This document shows positions 14,815 through 25,485 of a DNA stretch of 64,000 nucleotides, piece after piece. This stretch comes from an uncultured SAR86 cluster bacterium (GTDB lineage Bacteria > Pseudomonadota > Gammaproteobacteria > Magnimaribacterales > AG-339-G14), in the NCBI GenBank assembly GCA_902587545.1, contig CACILL010000001.1:248001-312000 (forward strand), given 5' to 3'. How positions within the stretch are numbered: position 1 is the stretch's first letter; every line of letters starts with the position of its first letter. Below the pieces are notes generated by a model, which saw only the letters and a program-made list of their open reading frames with translations, was not told where the DNA came from and did no database searches. The position numbers and the translations under genes are program-made.

Positions 14815-16743
14815 ATGAAAACTTATTCGGTAAGCGAAGCAAAAAAGAAAAATTCCATAATCTCTGAAGAAGATTTCAATATTGAATATCAAGAGTCAAT
14901 AAATAATCAAGAGAGCTTTTGGCAGAAAAAAGCTGAAGAAACTTTAGACTGGTTTTCAAATTGGAATGAAGTGGCTGCATCCGATATGGAAGCAGGCGAA
15001 GTAGCTTGGTTCAAAACAGGAAAATTGAATGCTTGTTTTAATTGTGTTGACCGTCACTTGGAGACTCATGCGAACAAAACCGCAATCATTTGGGAAGGTG
15101 ATGATCCTAATGACAATAAAGAAATTTCCTTTCAAGAGTTGCATAAAAACGTTTGTCAGTTTGCCAATCTCTTAAAATCCAGAAATTTAAAAAAAGGCGA
15201 TCGAGTTTGCATTTACATGCCAATGATTCCTGAGGCAGCTTATGCGATGTTGGCTTGTGCCAGAATTGGTGCAATTCACTCAGTGGTTTTTGGAGGATTT
15301 TCCATCGAATCCTTGAAAGATAGAATTTTAGACTCCGATTGCACAGCAGTTATAACCGCAAATGAGGGAATCAGGGGAGGAAAACTTGTTCCGCTAAAAA
15401 ATAATGTGGATGAAGCTCTGAAGGACTGTCCTAATGTGCACAGTGTAATAGTCGTAAACCGAACGGAAAGAGCTCTTATTAAAGAAAATAAAGTGGATGT
15501 CGACTATTACCAAGACATTGAAAACTTTGATGCAGATTGTCCTTGTGAAGAGATGAATGCCGAAGATCCGCTTTTCATTCTTTATACTTCTGGCTCAACA
15601 GGAAAACCCAAAGGAGTCCTCCATACCACCGGAGGATATTTGTTGGGTGCAGCCTTAAGCCACAAATACATTTTCAATTTAAAAGAAGACAGCATTTACT
15701 GGTGCACCGCTGATGTCGGCTGGGTTACAGGTCACACTTATATTGTCTATGGTCCTTTAGCAAATGCCTCAACTACTTTGATGTTTGAGGGCATACCGAC
15801 ATTCCCCAATGTTTCTAGGTTCTGGAATGTGATTGATAAACATCAAGTTAATATTTTCTACACCGCTCCTACTGCAATCAGAGCACTTATGGCCCATGGC
15901 AATGAGCCTTTGCAATCCTCTTCGAGAGATTCTTTGGAAGTATTGGGTACAGTCGGAGAACCTATAAATCCAGAAGCCTGGGAGTGGTATTACCATGAGG
16001 TTGGCAAAGGCAAATGTCCGATAGTCGATACTTGGTGGCAAACCGAGACTGGCAGTATCATGATTTCCGGTTTGGCAGGATTTTCTGATCAAAAACCAGG
16101 CTGTGCAGGTAAACCTTTCCTTGGGATCAATCCTGCGCTTGTGGATGAAGAAGGTAATGAAATCGAAGGACCGGGTAAAGGCAATCTGGTTGTCAAAAGT
16201 TCTTGGCCATCGCAAATCAGAACTGTTTATGGCGATCATCAAAGATGTATCGAAACCTATTATTCAACTTACAAAGGTTTCTATTTCACAGGAGATGGCG
16301 CTGAGCGAGATGCGGATGGTTTTTATAGAATCACAGGACGAGTTGATGATGTCTTAAATGTCTCTGGGCATCGTTTGGGTACTGCAGAGATAGAAAGTGC
16401 TTTGGTTTTACACGAAGCAGTCGCAGAAGCTGCGGTAGTTGGCTTTGAACATGAAATCAAGGGACAAGGAATTTATTGTTATGTGAACCTTATGAAAGAA
16501 GCACAAGCTTCGGAAGCAATCCATCAAGAATTGATTGGACTGATCGTCAAAGAAATCGGTCCTATTGCAAAACCGGATTCCATTCAATTCTGTTACGATT
16601 TACCTAAAACCCGATCCGGAAAAATCATGCGTAGGATTTTAAGAAAAATTGCAGAAAACGAATTGGACAATTTGGGAGATACCACTACCCTTGCTGATCC
16701 TGGTATCGTAGACATCTTGATCAAAGAAAGATTAAATAAATAA
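14815..16743 (+). CDS. acs: Acetyl-CoA synthetase
   Basis: [54 protein letters not shown]. Confidence 0.97.
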   Translation: MKTYSVSEAKKKNSIISEEDFNIEYQESINNQESFWQKKAEETLDWFSNWNEVAASDMEAGEVAWFKTGKLNACFNCVDRHLETHANKTAIIWEGDDPNDNKEISFQELHKNVCQFANLLKSRNLKKGDRVCIYMPMIPEAAYAMLACARIGAIHSVVFGGFSIESLKDRILDSDCTAVITANEGIRGGKLVPLKNNVDEALKDCPNVHSVIVVNRTERALIKENKVDVDYYQDIENFDADCPCEEMNAEDPLFILYTSGSTGKPKGVLHTTGGYLLGAALSHKYIFNLKEDSIYWCTADVGWVTGHTYIVYGPLANASTTLMFEGIPTFPNVSRFWNVIDKHQVNIFYTAPTAIRALMAHGNEPLQSSSRDSLEVLGTVGEPINPEAWEWYYHEVGKGKCPIVDTWWQTETGSIMISGLAGFSDQKPGCAGKPFLGINPALVDEEGNEIEGPGKGNLVVKSSWPSQIRTVYGDHQRCIETYYSTYKGFYFTGDGAERDADGFYRITGRVDDVLNVSGHRLGTAEIESALVLHEAVAEAAVVGFEHEIKGQGIYCYVNLMKEAQASEAIHQELIGLIVKEIGPIAKPDSIQFCYDLPKTRSGKIMRRILRKIAENELDNLGDTTTLADPGIVDILIKERLNK

Positions 16744-17373
16744 ATGTTTAGATTCAAAAGTTTAGAAATACCTATTAAAGAAGATTGTCTGCCTGGAAGA
16801 GCTCAGGCAATTTACAACCCAGAAAATCACTTCGTGACCGGTGTGCCTATGTCCGAGTGCATGTCACAAAATAGTCCCAGAATACTTTTTGGCATGGGCT
16901 GCTTTTGGGGAGCAGAGAAAATGTTTTGGGATTTGGATTGTGTCAAAGTTACTGGTGTTGGCTATGCTGCTGGACACACACCTAATCCTACTTATGAAGA
17001 AGTTTGTTCAGGATTAACTGCACATTCTGAAATTGTGTTTGTGACTTATGAAGATGCCTCCAATTTAGAAGAATTATTGCAAGTCTTTTGGGAGGGACAC
17101 GATCCTACCCAATTCATGCGCCAAGGTGGCGATGTAGGCACGCAATATCGTTCTGGAATTTATTTTTTTGATAAAGCTCAAGAAAAACTGGCCCTCAAAA
17201 CCAAAAAAATTTATCAAGCAAAGCTAGACAACAATGGCTTTGGTGAAATTGTCACGGAAATCTTACCCGTTTCACAAGAATTCTATGCTGAAGATTACCA
17301 CCAGCAATATTTAGCGAAGAATCCTAATGGCTACTGTGGACATGGCGGTTGTGGAGTAAGTTTTAAAGATTAA
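16744..17373 (+). CDS. msrA: Peptide methionine sulfoxide reductase MsrA
   Basis: FGMGCFWGAEKMFW catalytic motif; YAAGHTPNPTYEEVCSG. Confidence 0.96.
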   Translation: MFRFKSLEIPIKEDCLPGRAQAIYNPENHFVTGVPMSECMSQNSPRILFGMGCFWGAEKMFWDLDCVKVTGVGYAAGHTPNPTYEEVCSGLTAHSEIVFVTYEDASNLEELLQVFWEGHDPTQFMRQGGDVGTQYRSGIYFFDKAQEKLALKTKKIYQAKLDNNGFGEIVTEILPVSQEFYAEDYHQQYLAKNPNGYCGHGGCGVSFKD

Positions 17374-18185
17374 CCTTTCCAGTGAAACTCTTCACCTTTG
17401 CTTATAGCTTTATCTTCTTCGATTAATTTATTCAAGTGAGCTAAAAGAGAAGCTCTTGCAATACCATGTAGCCTTTCATCGACATCATCGTAAACCTTTT
17501 CAACCAATTGATCTAAGTTGGCTTTTGAAAATTCTGTCAGAGCGTCTACAACTTTCTTTTCTCTAAACATTCTGTGGCTGACAATCCAATCTACAACACT
17601 TTTAGGATCTTTCATGAGACTTCCATGCCCTGGTGCAATCATGGAGATATCAAATTGTTTGAGTTTTTCCAAGGACTCAATGTATTGCTTCATATTGCCA
17701 TCAGGTGGTCCTATGACCACTGTGGAGCCCTCCATAATGTGATCGCCGGTAAAGATCATTTTCTCTTCTTCTAAGAGATAACAAAGGTGATTTGAAGCAT
17801 GTCCTGGAGTATGAATAACTTTCAAGGTGTACTCAATTTCTCTAATTTCATCTCCATCCTCTAAAACTTTATTGGCTTTGAAAGTTTTATCCTGAGTTTG
17901 TTTGTGAAGGGCATACATTCCCATAACCGGTGCTGCTGTTCTTTGGTGCAGTAACTTAGCTCCAGGAGAATGATCGGGATGAGTGTGAGTCACTAGTATT
18001 TGCTTGATGTCATCGCCACAAGCTTTAGCAATATTTTCGATGTGCTCTGGCATTGCAGGACCTGGATCAATCACCGTGATTTCTTCTGTACCCACAAGAT
18101 AAGTATTTGTTCCAGGACCGGTAAAAACGCTGGAATTACCTGCCGTAATTCTTCTGACTAATGGAGATAACTCAGTGATCGTCAT
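17370..18185 (-). CDS. MBL-fold hydrolase (LACTB2-like)
   Basis: THTHPDHSPGAKLL, HTPGHASNHLCY, APGHGSLM; ORF track start 18224 is upstream, ATG at 18185 (MTITELSPLV) fits better. Confidence 0.9.
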   Translation of the reverse strand: MTITELSPLVRRITAGNSSVFTGPGTNTYLVGTEEITVIDPGPAMPEHIENIAKACGDDIKQILVTHTHPDHSPGAKLLHQRTAAPVMGMYALHKQTQDKTFKANKVLEDGDEIREIEYTLKVIHTPGHASNHLCYLLEEEKMIFTGDHIMEGSTVVIGPPDGNMKQYIESLEKLKQFDISMIAPGHGSLMKDPKSVVDWIVSHRMFREKKVVDALTEFSKANLDQLVEKVYDDVDERLHGIARASLLAHLNKLIEEDKAISKGEEFHWKG

Positions 18186-19041
18186 AACCTTCATCTCCTG
18201 GCATAAGCAAGACCATTTTTCCATCTTGCATGAAAATTTTTGGCTCCACAGTCACAATATTGTTTTGGTCTTCCACTTTATTTTTTAACAGTGTTTCAGT
18301 GTCGGTGAAACCTCTAATGGATTCTAAATTCTTGATGGTTGGGAAAATTATTGGGAACTCGCCCTTTTCTCCCTGAGCGAGAGCATCCTCGGGTTTGATC
18401 CAAATACTTTTTACGCCTTCGCTGCCATCATGCTTGGCAGTTTGACCTTCTGGAAATAGCGCAATGAAAAAATGCGTACTGTATCTTTTAGCTTCGGATT
18501 TTGGTGTAACCCAATGTGAGATATAAGCCAAGCGATCAACAGCAAGTTGCAAGTCCAACTTTTGGCACAATTCCAATAAAACTGGCTCACCTTTATTTAG
18601 TTTATCTCGATACTCTTTAAGAATTTCTTTTTCACTTTCGTCTGAAGAGCCAAAGACTTCACCACTGCTTCTATAAGCAAGCAAGACGCCACATTCCTCA
18701 AAACATTCTCTGATACAAGCTATCCAATAGTTGAGTCCACCTGATTTAATACCTAATAATTGAGATGCGACTTCATCAGTCAATCCGCGACAGTAATTAT
18801 TGATGTCGTCTTTTAAATCATATTCATCGAGCTTCCCTCCAGGAAATACCCATGCACCGCCAAAATTTGTTTTGATTGATCTTTGTATCATAAATACTTC
18901 TACAGCCTCTTCGATAGTCCTGACCAGCAATACCGTAGCTGCAGGTTTAGGTTCTGAAGGCGGTAAAGAAGGATCAGCTTGTTGAATGTTGATCTTAGGA
19001 TTTCTCTCTACTTTGATATCTTTGGAATATTTTTCTGACAT
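18172..19041 (-). CDS. NUDIX hydrolase family protein
   Basis: FPGGKLDEYD...RECFEECGVLLAY Nudix-box-like segment. Confidence 0.85.
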   Translation of the reverse strand: MSEKYSKDIKVERNPKINIQQADPSLPPSEPKPAATVLLVRTIEEAVEVFMIQRSIKTNFGGAWVFPGGKLDEYDLKDDINNYCRGLTDEVASQLLGIKSGGLNYWIACIRECFEECGVLLAYRSSGEVFGSSDESEKEILKEYRDKLNKGEPVLLELCQKLDLQLAVDRLAYISHWVTPKSEAKRYSTHFFIALFPEGQTAKHDGSEGVKSIWIKPEDALAQGEKGEFPIIFPTIKNLESIRGFTDTETLLKNKVEDQNNIVTVEPKIFMQDGKMVLLMPGDEGYDDH

Positions 19042-19061
19042 ATAAATTTTAGATTTCAGGA

Positions 19062-19937
19062 TTGTTTGTACATAATATATTTAATAAATTTTTATACAAA
19101 TTGAAAAGCAAAGAATTTAAATCTAAAAATATCGAAAAAAAGCTATTCAGAAATCCCAATTCCAATAAAGGGGACTATGGTCATGTTTTAGTCATTGCAG
19201 GAAATCTTGGTTTTGGTGGTGCTGCCCTTCTCTCCTCAAAGGCAGTTCTTGCAAGTGGTGCAGGTTTGGCGACCTTGGCAACGAGAAAAGACCATCTGTC
19301 AGCTGCTTTGGCATATTGTCCAGAAGTTATGTCAAAAACCGTGGAAAGTATCTCTGACTTAGAAAATCACTTACCTAATAAAACAGTCATTTGTATCGGT
19401 CCAGGATTGGGTAGAAATTACTGGGCTGATCAGATGCTTTATAAAACAACAAACTTTGCAGCAAAAGAAAATCTACCGATTTTAATTGATGCAGATGGAT
19501 TAAATATCCTCTCTGAAAATAGACTAAAAATTAAGTTACCAAAAAAATTAATCCTGACACCTCATCCAGGAGAAGCAGCACGATTGCTAAAGACAAAGGT
19601 TTCGACGATTCAAAAAAATAGATCACTAGCATTAGCTAAGCTTTGCGATAAATATAATGCAACGGTCATTCTTAAAGGTCATGAAACATTGATTGGCAAC
19701 AAAAGAACTTCTTTTGTTTGTAAAAAAGGTAATGCTGGCATGGCTGTAGGTGGCATGGGCGATGTGCTTTCCGGACTGGTTTCTGGATTAATAGCTCAAG
19801 GTTTATCGTTCATAGATGCCGCTTGCTTAGGAGTGGATATGCATGCAAGCGCAGCAGATAGTTTTGTTGAAAAACATGATATGAAATCGTTGATGCCTTC
19901 TGATTTATTTAACTTTATCAAAATGAAGAATGAATAA
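19062..19937 (+). CDS. nnrD: ADP-dependent (S)-NAD(P)H-hydrate dehydratase, stand-alone NnrD domain
   Basis: KGDYGHVLVIAGNLGFGGAALLSSKAVLASGAGL, LTPHPGEAARLL, GNAGMAVGGMGDVLSG; no NnrE domain in the ORF. Confidence 0.92.
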   Translation: MFVHNIFNKFLYKLKSKEFKSKNIEKKLFRNPNSNKGDYGHVLVIAGNLGFGGAALLSSKAVLASGAGLATLATRKDHLSAALAYCPEVMSKTVESISDLENHLPNKTVICIGPGLGRNYWADQMLYKTTNFAAKENLPILIDADGLNILSENRLKIKLPKKLILTPHPGEAARLLKTKVSTIQKNRSLALAKLCDKYNATVILKGHETLIGNKRTSFVCKKGNAGMAVGGMGDVLSGLVSGLIAQGLSFIDAACLGVDMHASAADSFVEKHDMKSLMPSDLFNFIKMKNE

Positions 19938-20382
19938 AGAACTTGTCTTATCGAGTCTAGATGAAACAAAACAGCTTGCAGCAAAAATCGCTACTTTTCT
20001 AAAAGAAGAAAATAATCTTCCAATTTCTATTCATCTTTCTGGAGACCTAGGTACAGGAAAGACTACTTTGGTCAAAGAAGTTTTAAACTGTCTGGGTATA
20101 GAAAATTTCATCAATAGTCCAACCTTTACTTTGATTGAACCTTATGAGATCAATGATTTGAAAATATTCCACATCGATTTATACCGTGTAGAAAAAATAA
20201 CCGAGCTTAGCGCAATCGGTTTAGAAGAATATCTGCAAGAAGCGAATTCCATCAACTTTATTGAATGGCCGGAAAAAGGATCTGGGTTTTTAAAAGATCC
20301 TGATATTGCCATTTCGTTAGATCATCATGGTGAAACTACAAGAAAATGTGAAGTTCAAACTTCTTTAGGCTTAAACCTCTAA
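19930..20382 (+). CDS. tsaE: tRNA threonylcarbamoyladenosine biosynthesis ATPase TsaE
   Basis: LSGDLGTGKTTLVKEV, SPTFTLIEPYE, HIDLYR, IEWPEKG. Confidence 0.95.
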   Translation: MNKELVLSSLDETKQLAAKIATFLKEENNLPISIHLSGDLGTGKTTLVKEVLNCLGIENFINSPTFTLIEPYEINDLKIFHIDLYRVEKITELSAIGLEEYLQEANSINFIEWPEKGSGFLKDPDIAISLDHHGETTRKCEVQTSLGLNL

Positions 20383-20383
20383 G

Positions 20384-22549
20384 CTAGTTGAGTGGATCCA
20401 CATCAATTCCAACTCTGACATTTTTTGAATAATCGCTTTGATCTATCATCTTGATAACTTGATTTGCAAGGCCATGTATTTTTTTTCTATTTTCAGATTT
20501 TAGAGTTAAGACCCATCGAAAGTAATTTTTTCGCTTTTCGATGAGCTCTGGTTTAGGCCCTATAAATTCGTCATCATTTAAGTTTAATGAACGAGAAATT
20601 TCCATCAGAACCTTCTCAGGTAGGAGTCGTTTTAGGGACTCCGCATGAATGTTGATTTGATAAACAAAAGGCGGAAGCTTGCTGGTTTGTCTTTCTTCTA
20701 AAATTTCGTTGGCAATCCTATCGTAATTAAAAGAAGAAATTTTTTCTAAAAAAGGGTGTTCCGGAACAAACGATTGCAAAATGACTCTGCCTTCTTTATC
20801 TTCCCTTCCAGCTCTTCCTGAAACCTGAATCAATAGCTGAGCCAATCTTTCAGAAGCTTTGTGGTCAACTGAAAAAAGACCGCTGTCAGCGTCTACTACT
20901 ACCACTAAAGTCAAATTCGGCATGTGATGACCTTTTGCTAAAATCTGCGTTCCCACCAAGATCAGAGGCTCTTTGGAATCTGGTAATACCGAGTTGGATC
21001 TTAATTTCTCTTTACCCAGAGCTTCTCGATCAACTCTAATAACAGAAGTATTTTTAAAATACTCTTTTAAAAATTCTTCGAGTTTCTCGGTTCCTGTATG
21101 AAAAAATTCCAAACTTTCTTCGTAACAGTTCAGACAAGCAACAGGCATAGGATGCTTGGTACCACAATGATGACAAACTAATCTTTTGGGATTGATGTGA
21201 TAAACCATTGATACGTCGCAATTACTGCATTCCGGAGTCCAGCCGCATTTGTTACAAAAGACCATTGGTGCATAGCCTTTTTTGTTGAGGAAGACTAAAA
21301 CTTGATTGCCTTTACTCAATTCTTTGGAAATTTCATTAAGACTGTATTCGTTTAAACCTGACTTTAATTCAGATGATCTTAAATCAGAGATTTCAAACTT
21401 AGGCTGTCTGGCATCTTTTACTCTGCGAGTTAGTTTGTGTAAGCAGTATTTTTCATCCTGACAATTTTTAAGACTTTCCAAGCTTGGCGTTGCTGAACAC
21501 ATGATGACAGGAATTTTTTCAAGATTTGCTCGATAGACTGCAACGTCTCTAGCTGAATATCTAAAACCATCAATTTGTTTGTATGAAGAATCATGCTCTT
21601 CATCTACAACTATCAAGCCTAAATCCTTGAACGGAGTAAAAATTGCTGATCTTGTTCCAATCAAAATAGATTTAAAACCTTTGTTAATATCATTCCAAGC
21701 GTGAGCTCTATCTTTTTCTGACATTTCCGAGTGCAAAAGAGCGACATTGTCTTCGCCAAATCTCCTTTCGATTTCGGCTTTTAAATTTGGAGTCAGACCA
21801 ATTTCTGGAACCAGGATCAGAACTTGTTTACCTTTTTCTATGAAGTCTCTTATGAGATGAAAATATATTTCGGTTTTACCACTTCCCGTTACACCAAAAA
21901 TTAGATGCGTAAGATTGGCTGATGAATTTTTAATGGACTTATAAATTTTATTTTGCTCATCATTCAATTCAAAAAAAGCTTCTGACTTAAGTTCCTTGTT
22001 AGTTTTCAATTCATTTCGATTGCGGCTTTTTTTCTCAAGATAACCTTTTGAAATTAAAGCATCCAAGATGGCTTTAGAGATTTTGTTTGCTTTTAAACCT
22101 GGACGGGATAACTCTAATTTGTGTTGAAAAACTTCTAGGGCTTCAAATTGCTTTTTTGCACGCCCAAAGGATTCTTTGCTTGCTAATTTACCCAAGTTTG
22201 TAATTGCGTACACCTCTATGGAATCCTTTATTTCTTTGCCTTTTCTCAAGAAAGGTGGGAAATAGGATTTAAAAATTTCTCCAATAGGTGCCTTGTAGTA
22301 ATTAGCTATCCAATGAATGAGGTCGTATGAGGGCTTATCGATTAGAGAATTTCTATCTAAAACTTTAGTTATGGGTTTTATAGATTTTACATTTGGGCTG
22401 GATTGTTTTTTTAAAACGTATCCGACAATTTCTCGGTTTCTAAATGGAACTTGAACTCTGGAGCCAATGGAAATCTTGATGTTTGAACTGTAAGTAAAAG
22501 AGTTTCTTAATGGCAAAGGAAGCGCTACTTCATAATATAAATTTTCCAT
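20384..22549 (-). CDS. priA: Primosomal protein N' (PriA helicase)
   Basis: FGVTGSGKTEIYFHLI, VDEEHDSSYKQ, zinc-binding CNKCGW..CSNCDVSMVYH. Confidence 0.96.
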   Translation of the reverse strand: MENLYYEVALPLPLRNSFTYSSNIKISIGSRVQVPFRNREIVGYVLKKQSSPNVKSIKPITKVLDRNSLIDKPSYDLIHWIANYYKAPIGEIFKSYFPPFLRKGKEIKDSIEVYAITNLGKLASKESFGRAKKQFEALEVFQHKLELSRPGLKANKISKAILDALISKGYLEKKSRNRNELKTNKELKSEAFFELNDEQNKIYKSIKNSSANLTHLIFGVTGSGKTEIYFHLIRDFIEKGKQVLILVPEIGLTPNLKAEIERRFGEDNVALLHSEMSEKDRAHAWNDINKGFKSILIGTRSAIFTPFKDLGLIVVDEEHDSSYKQIDGFRYSARDVAVYRANLEKIPVIMCSATPSLESLKNCQDEKYCLHKLTRRVKDARQPKFEISDLRSSELKSGLNEYSLNEISKELSKGNQVLVFLNKKGYAPMVFCNKCGWTPECSNCDVSMVYHINPKRLVCHHCGTKHPMPVACLNCYEESLEFFHTGTEKLEEFLKEYFKNTSVIRVDREALGKEKLRSNSVLPDSKEPLILVGTQILAKGHHMPNLTLVVVVDADSGLFSVDHKASERLAQLLIQVSGRAGREDKEGRVILQSFVPEHPFLEKISSFNYDRIANEILEERQTSKLPPFVYQINIHAESLKRLLPEKVLMEISRSLNLNDDEFIGPKPELIEKRKNYFRWVLTLKSENRKKIHGLANQVIKMIDQSDYSKNVRVGIDVDPLN

Positions 22550-22619
22550 TTAAGTTTATTTGAGAATAAATAGTCTTCTGGTATAGTGCGGCAGCATATT
22601 TTTTTAATCAAGAAGAATA

Positions 22620-23102
22620 GTGAAAAAAGAAATTCATCCAGAATACAGAACGGTTTTATTTCATGATGTGAGTGTAGATAAGTACTATCTCATTCCATCA
22701 ACATTGGAAACTGACCAAACTAAAGAATGGGAAGATGGTAATACTTATCCTTACTGTCCTCTTGATGTATCTTCAGCCTCTCATCCTTTCTATACAGGTC
22801 AGAATAAAATCATCGATACTGGTGGAAGAGTTGAAAGGTTCAAAAAACGTTTTTCAAAGAAAGCTGCTGTAAAGGCTGCTCCTGTTGAAGAAAGTCCTAA
22901 AGAAGAAACTCCTCCAGTAGAAGAAAAAGAAGAAGAGGTAAAAGCTTCAGCTCCTTCTGAAGAAGTTACAAAACAGGCTCCTGAAGCTACAGCTGAAGAA
23001 ACCCCTGAAGCCGTTGAAGTAGTTCCTTCTGATGCTCCTCAAGAGGAAACTTTTGCTGAAGAAGCTAGTGATGAATCTTCTAATTCTTCAGAAGAAAAAT
23101 AA
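22620..23102 (+). CDS. rpmE2: Ribosomal protein L31 type B with acidic C-terminal extension (GTG start)
   Basis: [16 protein letters not shown]...[37 protein letters not shown] matches L31 type B; followed by about 75 residues rich in Glu/Ala/Pro. Confidence 0.88.
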   Translation: MKKEIHPEYRTVLFHDVSVDKYYLIPSTLETDQTKEWEDGNTYPYCPLDVSSASHPFYTGQNKIIDTGGRVERFKKRFSKKAAVKAAPVEESPKEETPPVEEKEEEVKASAPSEEVTKQAPEATAEETPEAVEVVPSDAPQEETFAEEASDESSNSSEEK

Positions 23103-23144
23103 ATTTTCATACTTGATTTTTTAGACTCCTAATCAGTCACTCAT

Positions 23145-24932
23145 ATGAATCCTGAATTTATTAGAAATATCGCCATCATTGCACACGTCGATCATGGGAA
23201 AACCACTTTAGTCGATAAATTACTAGAACATTCCGGTACCTTAGATAGAAAAAATATTGGCTCGGAGAGAATCTTAGATTCCAACGATCAAGAAAGAGAA
23301 AGAGGAATAACGATTCTTTCTAAAAATACTGCCATCAAGTGGAAAGATCACAAAATCAATATCGTAGACACTCCAGGTCATGCTGATTTTGGCGGAGAAG
23401 TGGAAAGAGTTTTGTCTATGGTAGATTCGGTTTTATTGCTAGTTGATGCCGTCGATGGGCCGATGCCACAAACAAGATTTGTGACTCAAAAAGCTTTTGA
23501 AAAAGGACTAAATCCCATTCTGGTTATAAATAAAATTGATCGTCCAAGTGCCAGACCTGATTGGGTGCAAGATCAAGTTTTTGATCTCTTCGATAGATTG
23601 GGTGGGAATGATCAACAGATGGATTTTCCTACAATCTATACCTCTGCATTGAATGGAACCTCTGGTTTGGATTTAGAGAAAATTGAAGAAGATATGTCGC
23701 CACTCTTAGACCTTATTATAAGTAAAGTGAATGAACCTGCTGTAAGTTTGGAAGAACCCTTTCAAATGCAAATCAGCGCTTTAGATAGTAATAGCTATGT
23801 GGGTGTAATTGGCATCGGCAGAATATCTCGTGGAAACGTCAAACCAAACGATCAAGTTGTAGTGATCGATGCTGAAGGAGAACAAAAAGCAGGAAAAATT
23901 CTCCAAGTTTTAGGTCATGAAGGTTTGGAAAGAGTTGAAGTCGACAAAGCTGAAGCGGGTGACATTGTCTGTGTGACTGGTATTGAAAAATTGTATATCT
24001 CAGATACTTTATGTGACCCAGAGAATACAGAACAACTCCCTCCTCTCTCTGTAGATGAGCCGACTGTGAGTATGACCTTTCAAGTGAATGATTCCCCATT
24101 TGCTGGTAAAGAAGGTAAGTTTGTAACGTCAAGAAATATTAAAGACCGTCTTGAACAAGAATTACTAAGTAATGTTGCTTTAAAAGTTGAGCAAGGTGAA
24201 AGTGCTGATAAATTCAAAGTCTCTGGGCGTGGTGAATTGCATTTATCGGTTTTGATAGAAAACATGCGTCGAGATGGGTTCGAATTGGGAGTTTCAAAAC
24301 CTGAGGTCATTCAAAAAGAAGTGAATGGCGAAATTCATGAACCTTTTGAACAAATAGTAATTGATATCGAGGAACAACATCAGGGACCTGTAATGGAAGA
24401 GATGGGCTTAAGAAAAGCAGAACTGAAAAATATGGAACCCAGCGAAACGGGAAGAATAAAATTGGATTTTATCGCTCCTTCCAGAGGCATGATTGGATTT
24501 AGGTCTCAGTTTCTTACCTTAACCAGCGGTACCGGAATTCTAACTAGTATCTTCGATCATTACGGTCCAGCAAAAAAAGGTGAGATTACTACACGTCAAA
24601 ATGGGGTCTTGGTCTCTATGGCTGAAGGTAAAACCTTGGCCTATTCATTATTCAACCTACAAAATAGAGGAAAGCTTTTTGTCGGACATGGATTGAACGT
24701 TTACAAAGGTCAAATTGTTGGCTTACATTCCAGAGATAACGACTTACCGGTCAATCCAACCAAAGCAAAACAGTTAACAAATATCAGAGCCTCAGGTACT
24801 GATGAAAATCTTATCTTGGTTCCCCACATTGAACATTCTTTAGAACAGGCATTGGAATTTATCGAAGAGGACGAATTAGTGGAGGTAACGCCTTCAGCGA
24901 TTAGATTGAGAAAAAAAACTTTCAGATTTTAA
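23145..24932 (+). CDS. typA: Ribosome-associated GTPase TypA/BipA
   Basis: [42 protein letters not shown], BipA C-terminal domain. Confidence 0.97.
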   Translation: MNPEFIRNIAIIAHVDHGKTTLVDKLLEHSGTLDRKNIGSERILDSNDQERERGITILSKNTAIKWKDHKINIVDTPGHADFGGEVERVLSMVDSVLLLVDAVDGPMPQTRFVTQKAFEKGLNPILVINKIDRPSARPDWVQDQVFDLFDRLGGNDQQMDFPTIYTSALNGTSGLDLEKIEEDMSPLLDLIISKVNEPAVSLEEPFQMQISALDSNSYVGVIGIGRISRGNVKPNDQVVVIDAEGEQKAGKILQVLGHEGLERVEVDKAEAGDIVCVTGIEKLYISDTLCDPENTEQLPPLSVDEPTVSMTFQVNDSPFAGKEGKFVTSRNIKDRLEQELLSNVALKVEQGESADKFKVSGRGELHLSVLIENMRRDGFELGVSKPEVIQKEVNGEIHEPFEQIVIDIEEQHQGPVMEEMGLRKAELKNMEPSETGRIKLDFIAPSRGMIGFRSQFLTLTSGTGILTSIFDHYGPAKKGEITTRQNGVLVSMAEGKTLAYSLFNLQNRGKLFVGHGLNVYKGQIVGLHSRDNDLPVNPTKAKQLTNIRASGTDENLILVPHIEHSLEQALEFIEEDELVEVTPSAIRLRKKTFRF

Positions 24933-24933
24933 T

Positions 24934-25485
24934 TTATTTGGTACCTGAAGAACCAAAGCCCTTGGAGCCCCTTTCCGAGAAATCGAATTCAGAAACCAAC
25001 TTGAAGTTGGGTGAAGTAACGGCAAAAAACATCATCTGAGCAATCCTGTCTCCAGGAAGAACCTCGAATGATTCTTTGGATCTATTCCACAAAGAGACCA
25101 TGATTTCTCCTTGATAATCTGAATCAATAAGGCCCACAAGGTTTCCTAAGACAATTCCGTATTTATGCCCCAAGCCTGACCTGGGGAGAATTAGGGCTGC
25201 ATATTTAGAATCCTTAATATGTATTGAAAATCCAGTGGTAAAAAGAAAAGTCTCATCGGGCTGAAGAACTTTTTTTTCCTTGATATTAGTTCTCAAATCT
25301 AAGGCTGCCGATCCTGCAGTGCTGAATTTAGGCAAGGGAATTTTGTCACCAAGTTCGTTATCAAGAATTTTAAATTCAACGTTAAGTGCGATATTTGAAG
25401 TTGCTTGTTGTCCGGGACTAACCGCTTTTGATATCAAAGAAGGTAGGAAGATTCCTACTAATTTGAGCAAAATCCATCTAATCAT
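24934..25485 (-). CDS. dut: dUTP diphosphatase, with possible N-terminal hydrophobic extension
   Basis: [60 protein letters not shown]. Confidence 0.93.
   Translation of the reverse strand: MIRWILLKLVGIFLPSLISKAVSPGQQATSNIALNVEFKILDNELGDKIPLPKFSTAGSAALDLRTNIKEKKVLQPDETFLFTTGFSIHIKDSKYAALILPRSGLGHKYGIVLGNLVGLIDSDYQGEIMVSLWNRSKESFEVLPGDRIAQMMFFAVTSPNFKLVSEFDFSERGSKGFGSSGTK

Noticed and set aside
15769-16357. Antisense and alternate-frame ORFs within acs
   Set aside because: acs is intact and conserved across the region; shadow ORFs.
18186-18224. Extended N-terminus of the MBL hydrolase (MEKWSCLCQEMKV)
   Set aside because: Would overlap the NUDIX gene by 53 bp; internal ATG at 18185 gives a typical short overlap.
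22860-23100. GAAGAA-rich stretch as a tandem DNA repeat or CRISPR-like array
   Set aside because: No fixed unit or spacers; it is Glu/Ala/Pro low-complexity coding sequence of the L31 tail.
23839-24310. Minus-strand ORFs inside typA
   Set aside because: Shadow ORFs of a strongly conserved gene.
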